A DNA stretch of 64,000 nt, from contig NZ_JAJSOO010000001.1 of NCBI RefSeq assembly GCF_029428875.1, positions 6,172,501 through 6,236,500 of the forward strand, read 5' to 3'. This document shows, in pieces, positions 1 to 6,386 of this stretch; position 1 is the first letter of the stretch, and the number at the start of each line of letters is the position of its first letter. Source of the DNA: Streptomyces sp. JH34 (GTDB lineage: Bacteria; Actinomycetota; Actinomycetes; Streptomycetales; Streptomycetaceae). The notes under the pieces are model-generated. The model worked only from the letters and a program-made list of their open reading frames with translations, was not told where the DNA came from and ran no database searches. Both the position numbers and the translations under genes were made by a program.

Positions 1-55
1 GGTGGTCGGCGGCCTGCTGCTGATGGCCGCCCTGCACGATCTCTTCCTCCTGTGA
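1..55 (+). CDS. 3' end of a gene cut by the window edge (hydrophobic C-terminus)
   Basis: The frame read from base 2 gives VVGGLLLMAALHDLFLL followed by TGA at 53-55. It is a short hydrophobic tail that could be the last membrane helix of a transporter or other integral membrane protein. Too little remains to assign a family. An EamA-type exporter next to a CGNR regulator is a common streptomycete arrangement, but that is inference only. Confidence 0.4.
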   Translation, partial: VVGGLLLMAALHDLFLL

Positions 56-156
56 GCGGCCGGCCCCCCGCGAGCGGCCGACGGGCGCGGACACCCGCCG
101 TCCCGCGGGTCCGGCCCCCACCCGACGGTGGCCGGGGGTGCGGGGCGCGAGGCCGG

Positions 157-714
157 TCAGCCTGCCGCTTCCCGGCGCCTGGCCCGGTACGCGGCGACGT
201 GGAGCCGGTTGCCGCAGGTGCGGCTGGAACAGTAGCGACGGGACCGGTTGCGCGACAGGTCGACGAAGGCGTCCCGGCAGTCCGGGGCCTCGCAGCGCCG
301 CAGCCGGTCCTGCTCCCCGGCGACGACGATGAAGGCCAGGGCCATTCCGCAGTCGGCGGCGAGGTGGTCCGCGATCGAGGCGTCAGGCGCGAAGTAGTGG
401 ATGTGCCAGTCGTAGCCGTCGTGGTCCGTGAGCTGCGGCGTGGTGCCGGCCGCGGCCACCAGGGCGTTGACCAGGTCGGCCGCGGTGCGGGCGTCGGGCG
501 CCGCGAATATCTCCGCGAACCGGCTCCGGACGTCCAGTACGGCGCGCAGGTCCTTGTCGCCCAGAGCGCCGACGCCGCTGATGTGGTGGCGCTCCGCGAA
601 GGCGTAGAGAGCGGTGAGCTCCGCGAGCCCGTCGCCCGTGTCCTCCTGGGGTGCGGTGTTCACCAGATCGACCACCACGTCGAGGGCGATCCGGGTGTCG
701 TGAGGGATCAGCAC
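157..714 (-). CDS. CGNR zinc finger (ABATE domain) transcriptional regulator
   Basis: The product is 185 residues. The N-terminal two thirds (about residues 1-130) fit the ABATE domain, beginning MLIPHDTRIALDVVVDLVNT. The C-terminal 45 residues carry a treble-clef-like zinc finger: a first Cys pair in CEAPDC and a second in CSSRTCGNR, followed by a basic helix. The CGNR tetrad is the family signature, and these proteins are thought to bind DNA as stress or metabolic regulators. The length is normal for the family. It starts with ATG at 714 and is transcribed away from ssgB. The target is unknown; the truncated gene at the left edge faces it convergently. Family assignment is firm, function is not. 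Confidence 0.85.
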   Translation of the reverse strand: MLIPHDTRIALDVVVDLVNTAPQEDTGDGLAELTALYAFAERHHISGVGALGDKDLRAVLDVRSRFAEIFAAPDARTAADLVNALVAAAGTTPQLTDHDGYDWHIHYFAPDASIADHLAADCGMALAFIVVAGEQDRLRRCEAPDCRDAFVDLSRNRSRRYCSSRTCGNRLHVAAYRARRREAAG

Positions 715-851
715 GTTTCGCTCCCTGGCCTCCGGCGGACGGGCGTCCGCCGATGCCGGGTGACTCTACTGGCTCGACGGAGGCGCCCATGGCCCGGTGC
801 GGGCTCGGCGGGGGAGGGGAGCCCCTTTCCTCGGCGGACCGAGCTGCCGGA

Positions 852-891
852 GCCTGAGGGGCCTCCTGGTGGCCCTGGAGGCCCCTCAGGC
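852..891. repeat. Perfect 15-bp inverted repeat, 10-base loop
   Basis: The arms GCCTGAGGGGCCTCC (852-866) and its exact reverse complement (877-891) are separated by TGGTGGCCCT. It lies about 265 bases beyond the ssgB stop and 140 bases upstream of the CGNR start. It could be a second terminator for ssgB or an operator or hairpin in the CGNR leader. It has no T-run on either side. Confidence 0.6.
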
Positions 892-1038
892 GGGAGGCGA
901 GGGGTGCAGGGGGCGGATGGTGCGGGTGTGGCAATGTCTCGCTGCGCCGGACTCCCGTAGCCCGCGCCGTACGCACCCCGGCGCCGCACCGCCGTGCGTA
1001 CCCCGCCGCCCGCACTCCGGCGCCCCCCGCCGTACGCG

Positions 1039-1084
1039 CACCGGCGCCGCCGCCGCGGTGGGTTCCGCGGCGACGGCGCCGGTG
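1039..1084 (-). terminator. Strong hairpin terminator behind ssgB
   Basis: Arms of 20 bases (1039-1058 and 1065-1084) pair with a single mismatch around the 6-base loop TGGGTT. It begins 73 bases beyond the ssgB stop on the minus strand. Streptomyces terminators often lack a clear T-run, so the stem itself is the evidence. Confidence 0.7.
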
Positions 1085-1156
1085 TCTGCCCTATGGGGTT
1101 GTCCGCGTGACGCCGTCTCCCCGAGTCGGACGGCGTCCCGCAGCTCTCGGCCTGGC

Positions 1157-1570
1157 TCAGCTCTCGGCCAGGATGTGTGAGAGCTCCGTATCGAGGTCGA
1201 AGTGACGATGCTCGGTGCCGGGCGGTACCGCGGCGTCGGTCCTCTTCAGGAACGACTCCAGGGCCCTTGCCGGGGCTTCCAGCAGGGCTTCGCCCTCCGG
1301 GGAGCTCAGTGCGATGCAGACGACGCCTTGGCCGTGACTTCGAGATGGCCAGACGCGGACGTCTCCGGTGCCGGTGGGCCGGTGCAGCCCCTCGGCAAGG
1401 AGGTCACGGGCGAAAACCCATTCGACCGTCTCCTCCGCTCCGGTGTGGAAGGTGGCGTGCACGGCATAGGGATCGGCCGTGTCATACCGCAGGCCCGCGG
1501 GTACAGGCAGTGAGGACTCGCTCGACACAACGAGGCGCAGGTGCAGCTCGCAGCTGACCGTGGTGTTCAT
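1157..1570 (-). CDS. ssgB: SsgB, sporulation-specific cell division activator (SALP family)
   Basis: This 137-residue protein starts MNTTVSCELHLRLVVSSESS and matches SsgB as I know it almost residue for residue. SsgB is the archetypal SsgA-like protein of sporulating actinomycetes: recruited by SsgA, it positions FtsZ at future septa in aerial hyphae. I place the start at the ATG at 1570, not at the in-frame ATG 66 bases upstream, because family members begin MNTTVS and the upstream 22 residues look like leader. The body (VHATFHTGAEETVEWVFARDLL and the LLEAPARALESFL helix) is typical SALP, with no truncation. It is monocistronic, followed by a strong hairpin. S. coelicolor ssgB is reported to be controlled by sigma-H; I could not find a convincing matching promoter here. 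Confidence 0.97.
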   Translation of the reverse strand: MNTTVSCELHLRLVVSSESSLPVPAGLRYDTADPYAVHATFHTGAEETVEWVFARDLLAEGLHRPTGTGDVRVWPSRSHGQGVVCIALSSPEGEALLEAPARALESFLKRTDAAVPPGTEHRHFDLDTELSHILAES

Positions 1571-1631
1571 AAGCGCCAGGGCCTTTCGCTCAGTGTGCGC
1601 TCGGGGATTCGCACGTCGGCGAAATCGACAT

Positions 1632-1646
1632 GCCACCTACGGTGGC
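1632..1646. promoter_or_regulatory. Short palindrome upstream of ssgB
   Basis: GCCACC and GGTGGC flank the triplet TAC, 62-76 bases upstream of the ssgB ATG. It sits where a promoter or operator for ssgB would be. The shortness of the arms makes this tentative. Confidence 0.3.
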
Positions 1647-1760
1647 GTTGTAAACCCCTCTGACCTATTTGTGATGCTTCAGGTCCCTCGTCCAGCGGTG
1701 TGTAACTTTGGGTCATGCGTCCATTCCGGTGACGATCGCCGTTCCGGTAGGTTGGGCTTC

Positions 1761-2216
1761 ATGAACGCGGAGAGTGACGAGCGGAAAGAGGCCGCCGCGA
1801 CGGTGGCCCCTGGGTCCGCTGCGGGGGACGAGAAGGCGGCGGAGCGTGAGCTGGGCTCGCGGGCGCCCGGGTTCATCAAGGGATCGAGGGTTCTCCACCT
1901 GAGCTGGCAGGTGGGGATCTTCGTCGTCGGCCTCGCCGTCGTCGGGGCGGGCATCGTGATGCTCCCGCTGCCCGGCCCGGGGTGGCTCGTGATCTTCGGC
2001 GGCATGGCGATCTGGGCGACCGAGTTCGTCTGGGCGCAGCTCGTCCTGCGCTGGACCCGGCGCAAGGTCACCGAGGCGGCGCAGCGTGCCCTCGACCCGA
2101 AGGTCAGGCGGCGCAACATCATCCTCACCGCGGTGGGGCTCGTGATCATCGCGGTGCTCGTCGGGATCTACGTCTGGAAGTTCGGCATCGTGATGCCCTG
2201 GAAGATCGACCAGTGA
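1761..2216 (+). CDS. PGPGW-motif small membrane protein (TIGR02611 family)
   Basis: The product is 151 residues from the ATG at 1761. The first 45 residues are charged and probably cytoplasmic. A hydrophobic helix follows (HLSWQVGIFVVGLAVVGAGIV), then the signature LPGPGW that defines the putative transmembrane PGPGW family, another hydrophobic stretch, a basic segment and a final helix near the C-terminus (NIILTAVGLVIIAVLVGIYV). No enzymatic motif is visible and the function of the family is unknown. It is divergent from ssgB across a 190-base gap that must hold both promoters, and it ends 54 bases before the first tRNA-Val. A longer upstream frame exists but lacks coding character. Confidence 0.85.
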   Translation: MNAESDERKEAAATVAPGSAAGDEKAAERELGSRAPGFIKGSRVLHLSWQVGIFVVGLAVVGAGIVMLPLPGPGWLVIFGGMAIWATEFVWAQLVLRWTRRKVTEAAQRALDPKVRRRNIILTAVGLVIIAVLVGIYVWKFGIVMPWKIDQ

Positions 2217-2270
2217 CCCGCAGATGGTCCGGCGGCACCCCTGACATGGGGTAATGTTTGCGGTGCGCCG

Positions 2271-2342
2271 GGGCGATTAGCTCAGTGGGAGAGCGCTTCG
2301 TTCACACCGAAGAGGTCACTGGTTCGAACCCAGTATCGCCCA
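2271..2342 (+). tRNA. tRNA-Val (anticodon CAC), copy 1
   Basis: The 72-base cloverleaf folds cleanly: acceptor GGGCGAT/ATCGCCC, D-arm GCTC/GAGC, anticodon stem CTTCG/CGAAG with loop TTCACAC (anticodon CAC, reading GUG), T-arm ACTGG/CCAGT with TTCGAAC. The discriminator is A2342 and the CCA end is not encoded. A likely -10 element TAATGT lies at 2252-2257. The gene is identical to the second copy at 11670-11741; identity stops within three bases after the tRNA. Confidence 0.97.
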
Positions 2343-2350
2343 CCCCGGTC

Positions 2351-2389
2351 CGAGGGCCCGGAAGCTTCCGAGAAGCTTCCGGGCCCTCG
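2351..2389 (+). terminator. Rho-independent terminator after tRNA-Val copy 1
   Basis: An 18-bp perfect stem (2351-2368 with 2372-2389) closes on a 3-base loop. It is followed by GGCGTTTTCC, giving a four-T run. It lies 9 bases after the tRNA. Confidence 0.9.
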
Positions 2390-2471
2390 GCGTTTTCCGT
2401 GGTGCGCCCCGTCCGTGACCTCCGCCGACTGTTCGGCCCGTCGTCACGCCATCGAAATTTCGTCCTAACCG

Positions 2472-2500
2472 TTGACGCGCCCCCTGCTGCTCCTTACTTT
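2472..2500 (+). promoter_or_regulatory. Vegetative (HrdB-type) promoter of the sugar importer operon
   Basis: TTGACG (2472-2477) and TACTTT (2495-2500) are spaced by exactly 17 bases, a near-consensus housekeeping promoter. Transcription would begin near 2507, 46 bases before the binding-protein ATG. Confidence 0.75.
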
Positions 2501-2505
2501 TGCCC

Positions 2506-2519
2506 AGCAAGCGCTTTCT
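2506..2519. promoter_or_regulatory. Candidate LacI-family operator over the transcription start
   Basis: The palindrome AAGCGCTT (2509-2516) with flanking C/T bases resembles the centre-CG operators of LacI-type sugar repressors. It lies directly at the predicted start of the promoter at 2472-2500, an arrangement expected for repression of an inducible sugar operon. No LacI-family gene is in the window, so the repressor would be encoded elsewhere. Confidence 0.6.
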
Positions 2520-2552
2520 AAAACGATTCAATGCGAACGGTGGGGGCGAGCT

Positions 2553-3839
2553 ATGTCTCGAAACAACGGCATGGACAGGCGACAGCTGCTGAAGCTGGCC
2601 GGCCTCTCGGCGGCCGGTCTCGGGCTGACCGCAGCCGGTTGCGGCTCGGGCAGCGGCGGCTCCGGTGGTCCGGTCACCATCCGGCACTCGTGGTGGGGTG
2701 CGGACGACCGCGCCAAGAAGGTCCAGCAGTGCGTCGGCCTCTTCGAGAAGAAGCACCCGAAGATCAAGGTGAAGACGGACTTCCAGCAGTACCCGGACTT
2801 CTGGAAGAAGTTCAACACGCAGGCGGCCGGCGGCAACCCTCCGGACGTCATCCAGAACGCCGTGACCTTCCTGCGCAAGTACGAGGCGAAGAACGTCCTC
2901 CTCGACCTCAGCCCCCAGGTGGAGAAGGGCAACCTCGACCTCGGCGGCTTCCGCGCCGGGCTGGAGAAGTTCGCCGAGATCGACGGCAAGCTGCTCGGCG
3001 TGCCGGTCGGCAGCAACTCGATGGCCCTGGTCATCGACGAGAAGGTGTACGAGAAGGCGGGAATCACCCCCGAGATCGGCTGGACCTGGGACGACTGGCT
3101 GGCCGGCATGCAGAAGATCAGGAGCGGGCAGAAGATCGCCGGTGACGCCGGACCGCACGGCGTGATGTACCTGTACGACCTGATCCTGCGCCAGAACGGC
3201 AAGGCCTTCTTCACCGAGGACGGCATGGGCTTCGGAGAGGCCGAACTGCTGCCGTACTGGACCGAGGCCCTCGAGCGGGTCAAGGCGGGGCTCTACGCCG
3301 ACCCCAACAAGGTCGAGCAGATCAAGCCCGCCTCGGCGACCGCCAAGGGCCTCTCCGCCGGCGAGTTCACCTGGGACAACTTCTCCGTCCGCTACAGCGC
3401 GGAGGGCAAGAGCAGCTACGGCCTCGCGCCCATCCCGAGCACCGACGGCAAGAAGACCGGTCAGTACCTCGGGTCGCTGATGCTGAGCGGCACGGCGCGC
3501 ACCAAGCACCCCGCCGAGGTGGCCACCTTCATCAGCTTCATGACCCACGACCCCGAGGTCGCCCGGATCATGGGATACGACCGCGGCGTGCCCGCCACCA
3601 CCGCGCAGTTCGAGGCGTTCCAGCCCACCGACGCCCCCAGCAAGGCCATCGCCGCGTACGAGACTTCCATCGCCGACGCCGGCGTCCTCGAGCCCATCAC
3701 CCCGCACCCGGCGGGCGCCGACGTCATCGAGGCGGCCTTCCTCCGCATCGGCGCCGACCTGGCGCTGGGCAAGACCTCGCCGAAGGACTCCGTGAAGCAG
3801 TTCTTCTCCGAGGCGAAGACCGCCCTCGCCGCGAACTGA
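2553..3839 (+). CDS. Sugar ABC transporter substrate-binding lipoprotein (family 1)
   Basis: The product is 428 residues. The N-terminus MSRNNGMDRRQLLKLAGLSA has a twin-arginine motif (DRRQLLK) followed by a hydrophobic core and the lipobox TAAGC, so it should be Tat-exported and lipid-anchored at the Cys near residue 30. A Gly/Ser linker leads into a family 1 extracellular binding fold (TIRHSWWGADDRAKKVQQCV, NPPDVIQN, VPVGSNSMALVIDEKVYEKAGI). I chose the ATG at 2553 because of the purine-rich GGTGGGGGCGAG before it and because it yields an intact signal. It heads the operon with two permeases 11 and about 1000 bases downstream. The ligand is inferred to be a rhamnogalacturonan-derived oligosaccharide, from the lyase gene at the operon end. 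Confidence 0.92.
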   Translation: MSRNNGMDRRQLLKLAGLSAAGLGLTAAGCGSGSGGSGGPVTIRHSWWGADDRAKKVQQCVGLFEKKHPKIKVKTDFQQYPDFWKKFNTQAAGGNPPDVIQNAVTFLRKYEAKNVLLDLSPQVEKGNLDLGGFRAGLEKFAEIDGKLLGVPVGSNSMALVIDEKVYEKAGITPEIGWTWDDWLAGMQKIRSGQKIAGDAGPHGVMYLYDLILRQNGKAFFTEDGMGFGEAELLPYWTEALERVKAGLYADPNKVEQIKPASATAKGLSAGEFTWDNFSVRYSAEGKSSYGLAPIPSTDGKKTGQYLGSLMLSGTARTKHPAEVATFISFMTHDPEVARIMGYDRGVPATTAQFEAFQPTDAPSKAIAAYETSIADAGVLEPITPHPAGADVIEAAFLRIGADLALGKTSPKDSVKQFFSEAKTALAAN

Positions 3840-3850
3840 GAGGGACTGCG

Positions 3851-4843
3851 GTGACTCACATCCAGATCTCCCCGGGCGCCGTCGTCTCCGGGGACGACCG
3901 CTCCGTCACCGAGCGGAGCGGCCCGGAGGGCGGCGCCCCGCCGGACGGCGGCAAGCCGCCCGGCCGCCGCGAGAACCTGGCCGGCTATCTGTTCATGTCG
4001 CCCTGGATCGCGGGCTTCCTGTTCCTGATCGCCGGGCCCATGGTGTTCTCGCTGTACCTGTCGTTCACCGAGTACAACCTCTTCGAGGCGCCTCGCTGGA
4101 TCGGCCTCCAGAACTTCACCGACATGTTCGCCGACCCCCGCTGGCGCCAGTCGGTGAAGGTCACCTCCTGGTACGTGCTGATCGGCACCCCGGTCAAGCT
4201 GGCCGCCGCACTCGCCGTCGCCATGCTGCTGGCGCAGAAGCGGTGGGGCCAGTCCTTCTACCGGGCGGCGTTCTACGCCCCGTCCCTGATCGGGGCGAGC
4301 GTCTCGGCGGCCATCGTCTGGCGCGCGCTGTTCTCGGACGACGCGATCGTCGACCGCACGCAGAAGGTGTTCGGCTTCGAGGTCGGCGGCTGGATCGGCG
4401 ACCCCTCGATGATCATCTACGCGCTGATCGCCCTCACCGTCTGGCAGTTCGGCGCGCCGATGGTCATCTTCCTGGCCGGCCTCAAGCAGGTGCCCCGGGA
4501 GCTGTACGAGGCGGCCGAGGTGGACGGGGCCGGCCCCTGGCGCAGGTTCTTCCACATCACCCTGCCGATGATCTCCCCGGTGCTGTTCTTCAACGTCCTG
4601 CTGGAGACCATCCACTCGTTCCAGATCTTCGGCTCGGCCTACATCGTCAGCAACGGCAGCTGCGGACCGGCCGACGCGACACTCGTCTACACCTGTTACC
4701 TGTACGAACAAGGCTTCGTGAACAGCCGCATGGGATTCGCCTCGGCCATGGGATGGCTGCTGCTGGTCGCCGTGGGCCTAGTCACCGCCGTGCTGTTCTG
4801 GTCCCAGAAGCGCTGGGTGCACTACGAGGAGGGCGGCCGATGA
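3851..4843 (+). CDS. Sugar ABC transporter permease (MalF type)
   Basis: This 330-residue integral membrane protein has about six hydrophobic helices after a 50-residue Gly/Pro/Arg-rich cytoplasmic N-terminus. The first helix starts about LAGYLFMSPWIAGFLFLIAGP. The EAA loop, which docks onto the ATPase, is visible as EAAEVDGAGPWRRFFHITLP near residues 220-240. It pairs with the following permease as the heterodimeric channel of a carbohydrate-uptake type 1 importer. It starts with GTG at 3851, 11 bases after the binding protein, and its TGA overlaps the ATG of the next gene by four bases. No ATPase gene is present in this operon. Confidence 0.92.
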   Translation: MTHIQISPGAVVSGDDRSVTERSGPEGGAPPDGGKPPGRRENLAGYLFMSPWIAGFLFLIAGPMVFSLYLSFTEYNLFEAPRWIGLQNFTDMFADPRWRQSVKVTSWYVLIGTPVKLAAALAVAMLLAQKRWGQSFYRAAFYAPSLIGASVSAAIVWRALFSDDAIVDRTQKVFGFEVGGWIGDPSMIIYALIALTVWQFGAPMVIFLAGLKQVPRELYEAAEVDGAGPWRRFFHITLPMISPVLFFNVLLETIHSFQIFGSAYIVSNGSCGPADATLVYTCYLYEQGFVNSRMGFASAMGWLLLVAVGLVTAVLFWSQKRWVHYEEGGR

Positions 4844-5700
4844 GTCTCCTTACAGCAGCCGTACGGCGCCGGGGACCCGGCGCGCTCGCCTGGCACCTCG
4901 GTGCGCTCGTCATCCTCGCCGTGGTCCTCTACCCGGTGGTGTGGACGATCGGCGCCTCGTTCAAGCCCAGCGCGGACATCATCGGCGCCCTGAACCTGTT
5001 CCCGGCCGACCCGATCGGTGACAACTACACCCGGCTCACCGAGGGCATCGCCGACATCCCCATCTCGACGTTCTTCCTGAACTCGGCCTACATAGCCGTC
5101 GGTTCCGTCGTGGGTGTCGTGCTGTCCTGCTCACTGACCGCCTACGCCTTCGCCAAGGTGCGCTTCGCCGGCCGCAACATCATGTTCGCCATCATGATCG
5201 GCACCCTCCTGCTGCCGTACCACGTACTGATCATCCCGCAGTACGTCCTGTTCCAGAAGCTGGAGCTGATCAACACCTTCACCCCGCTGCTGATCGGCAA
5301 GTACCTGGCCACCGACGCCTTCTTCGTCTTCTTGATGGTGCAGTTCATGCGCGGCCTGCCCAAGGAGCTCGACGAGGCCGCACGGCTGGACGGCTGCGGG
5401 CACCTGAGGACCTACTGGTCCATCGTCATGCCGCTCTGCCGGCCGGCGCTGGTCACCAGTGCGATCTTCACGTTCATCAACGCCTGGAACGACTTCATGG
5501 GCCCCCTGCTGTACCTCAACGAGCCGGACAAGTACACGGTCTCCATGGGGCTCAAGATGTTCATCGACCAGGACGCGGTGGCGGACTACGGCGGCATGAT
5601 CGCCATGTCGCTGGTGGCCCTCCTCCCGGTGCTGGCCTTCTTCGTGGCCTTCCAGCGCTACCTGATCGACGGCATGGCCACCTCGGGCCTGAAGGGCTGA
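4840..5700 (+). CDS. Sugar ABC transporter permease (MalG type)
   Basis: The product is 286 residues with about six membrane helices, beginning with LAWHLGALVILAVVLYPVVWTI. The MalG-type EAA loop appears as ELDEAARLDGCGHLRTYWSIVMPLCRP, and the periplasmic segment with GIADIPISTFFLNSAYIAV is typical. ATG at 4840 lies within the four-base ATGA overlap with the preceding permease, so the two are translationally coupled. The family C-terminal ending (FFVAFQRYLIDGMATSGLKG) is complete. Confidence 0.92.
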   Translation: MSLLTAAVRRRGPGALAWHLGALVILAVVLYPVVWTIGASFKPSADIIGALNLFPADPIGDNYTRLTEGIADIPISTFFLNSAYIAVGSVVGVVLSCSLTAYAFAKVRFAGRNIMFAIMIGTLLLPYHVLIIPQYVLFQKLELINTFTPLLIGKYLATDAFFVFLMVQFMRGLPKELDEAARLDGCGHLRTYWSIVMPLCRPALVTSAIFTFINAWNDFMGPLLYLNEPDKYTVSMGLKMFIDQDAVADYGGMIAMSLVALLPVLAFFVAFQRYLIDGMATSGLKG

Positions 5701-5706
5701 CGCACC

Positions 5707-6297
5707 GTGGCGACGAAGACCCGCACCCCGGAACGGCGTTCGCGCTTCATGGACCGCTTCGCCCTGTTCTCCGAATGCCTGCTCACCGGCGTCTGGATCG
5801 CCGTCGCCGCCCTGCCCGTGGTCACCTTCCCCGCGGCCTTCGCCGCGGGGACCCGGCACCTGCGCCGCCACCTCGCCGGTGAGCACGGCGGCCTGCGCGA
5901 GTTCGCCGTGGACGCCCGGGCCGCGGCACGCGGCGGATGGGTCGTCGGCGCGTCCGTCCTGGCCGCAGCGGCCCTGCTCGGGCTCGATCTGGCGGCCGTG
6001 CGGGGCGGGCTGCCCGGCGGGCCGTTCGTGGGTGCCGTCGGCATCCTGGCCATGATCGGGTACCTCGTCGCCGTGGTCCGCGCGGCCTCGTGCTGGGAGC
6101 CCGGCGCCCTCTGGCGCACCCTCCTCGCCGAGGCCGGCCGGAACACGGTCCGCGACCCGGCCGGCTCCCTCCTGCTCGTCTGCGGAATGGCCGTCGTCGT
6201 GCTCTCCGGCTCGCTGGTGCTGCCGCTCGCCGTCCCCGTCGTCGGGGCCGTCGCCGCCGCGGCCACCGCGGTGCGGGCACGCGGTCTCTCCCACTGA
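5707..6297 (+). CDS. DUF624 / YesL-like membrane protein
   Basis: This 196-residue hydrophobic protein starts with GTG at 5707, six bases after the upstream permease, so it is in the same operon. The N-terminus (RFALFSECLLTGVWIAVAALPVVTFPAAFAAGTRHLRRH) resembles the DUF624 family, which includes YesL of Bacillus subtilis. There yesL sits in a rhamnogalacturonan-use cluster with an ABC importer, just as here. I see about four to five helices and no catalytic motif. The role is unknown; the family is repeatedly linked to oligosaccharide importers. The assignment rests on N-terminal similarity and context. Confidence 0.65.
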   Translation: MATKTRTPERRSRFMDRFALFSECLLTGVWIAVAALPVVTFPAAFAAGTRHLRRHLAGEHGGLREFAVDARAAARGGWVVGASVLAAAALLGLDLAAVRGGLPGGPFVGAVGILAMIGYLVAVVRAASCWEPGALWRTLLAEAGRNTVRDPAGSLLLVCGMAVVVLSGSLVLPLAVPVVGAVAAAATAVRARGLSH

Positions 6298-6386
6298 CCG
6301 CGCCGATCGCCCGGTCCCATCGGTTCCGGTACGTCCCGTCCCTGTTCGACTCCTGTCCCGAATCCCGCACGGAGAGAGGCACAACC

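Larger units (their letters stand above)
715..1156. other. 442-base gap between the CGNR regulator and ssgB; two strong hairpins and degenerate short repeats
   Basis: I see no credible gene here. The gap holds two separate inverted repeats (852-891 and 1039-1084, listed on their own). Between them, about 964-1046, a degenerate unit of the form GCCGTRCGYRC followed by CCGGCGCC occurs three times. The CGNR promoter must lie just above 714. The rest looks like non-coding spacer downstream of ssgB. Confidence 0.6.

Noticed and set aside
1571..1700. A sigma-H-type promoter for ssgB
   Set aside because: GTTT and GGTGGC occur at roughly the right spacing on the minus strand, but the -10 match to GGGTAC is only three of six, so I do not claim it.
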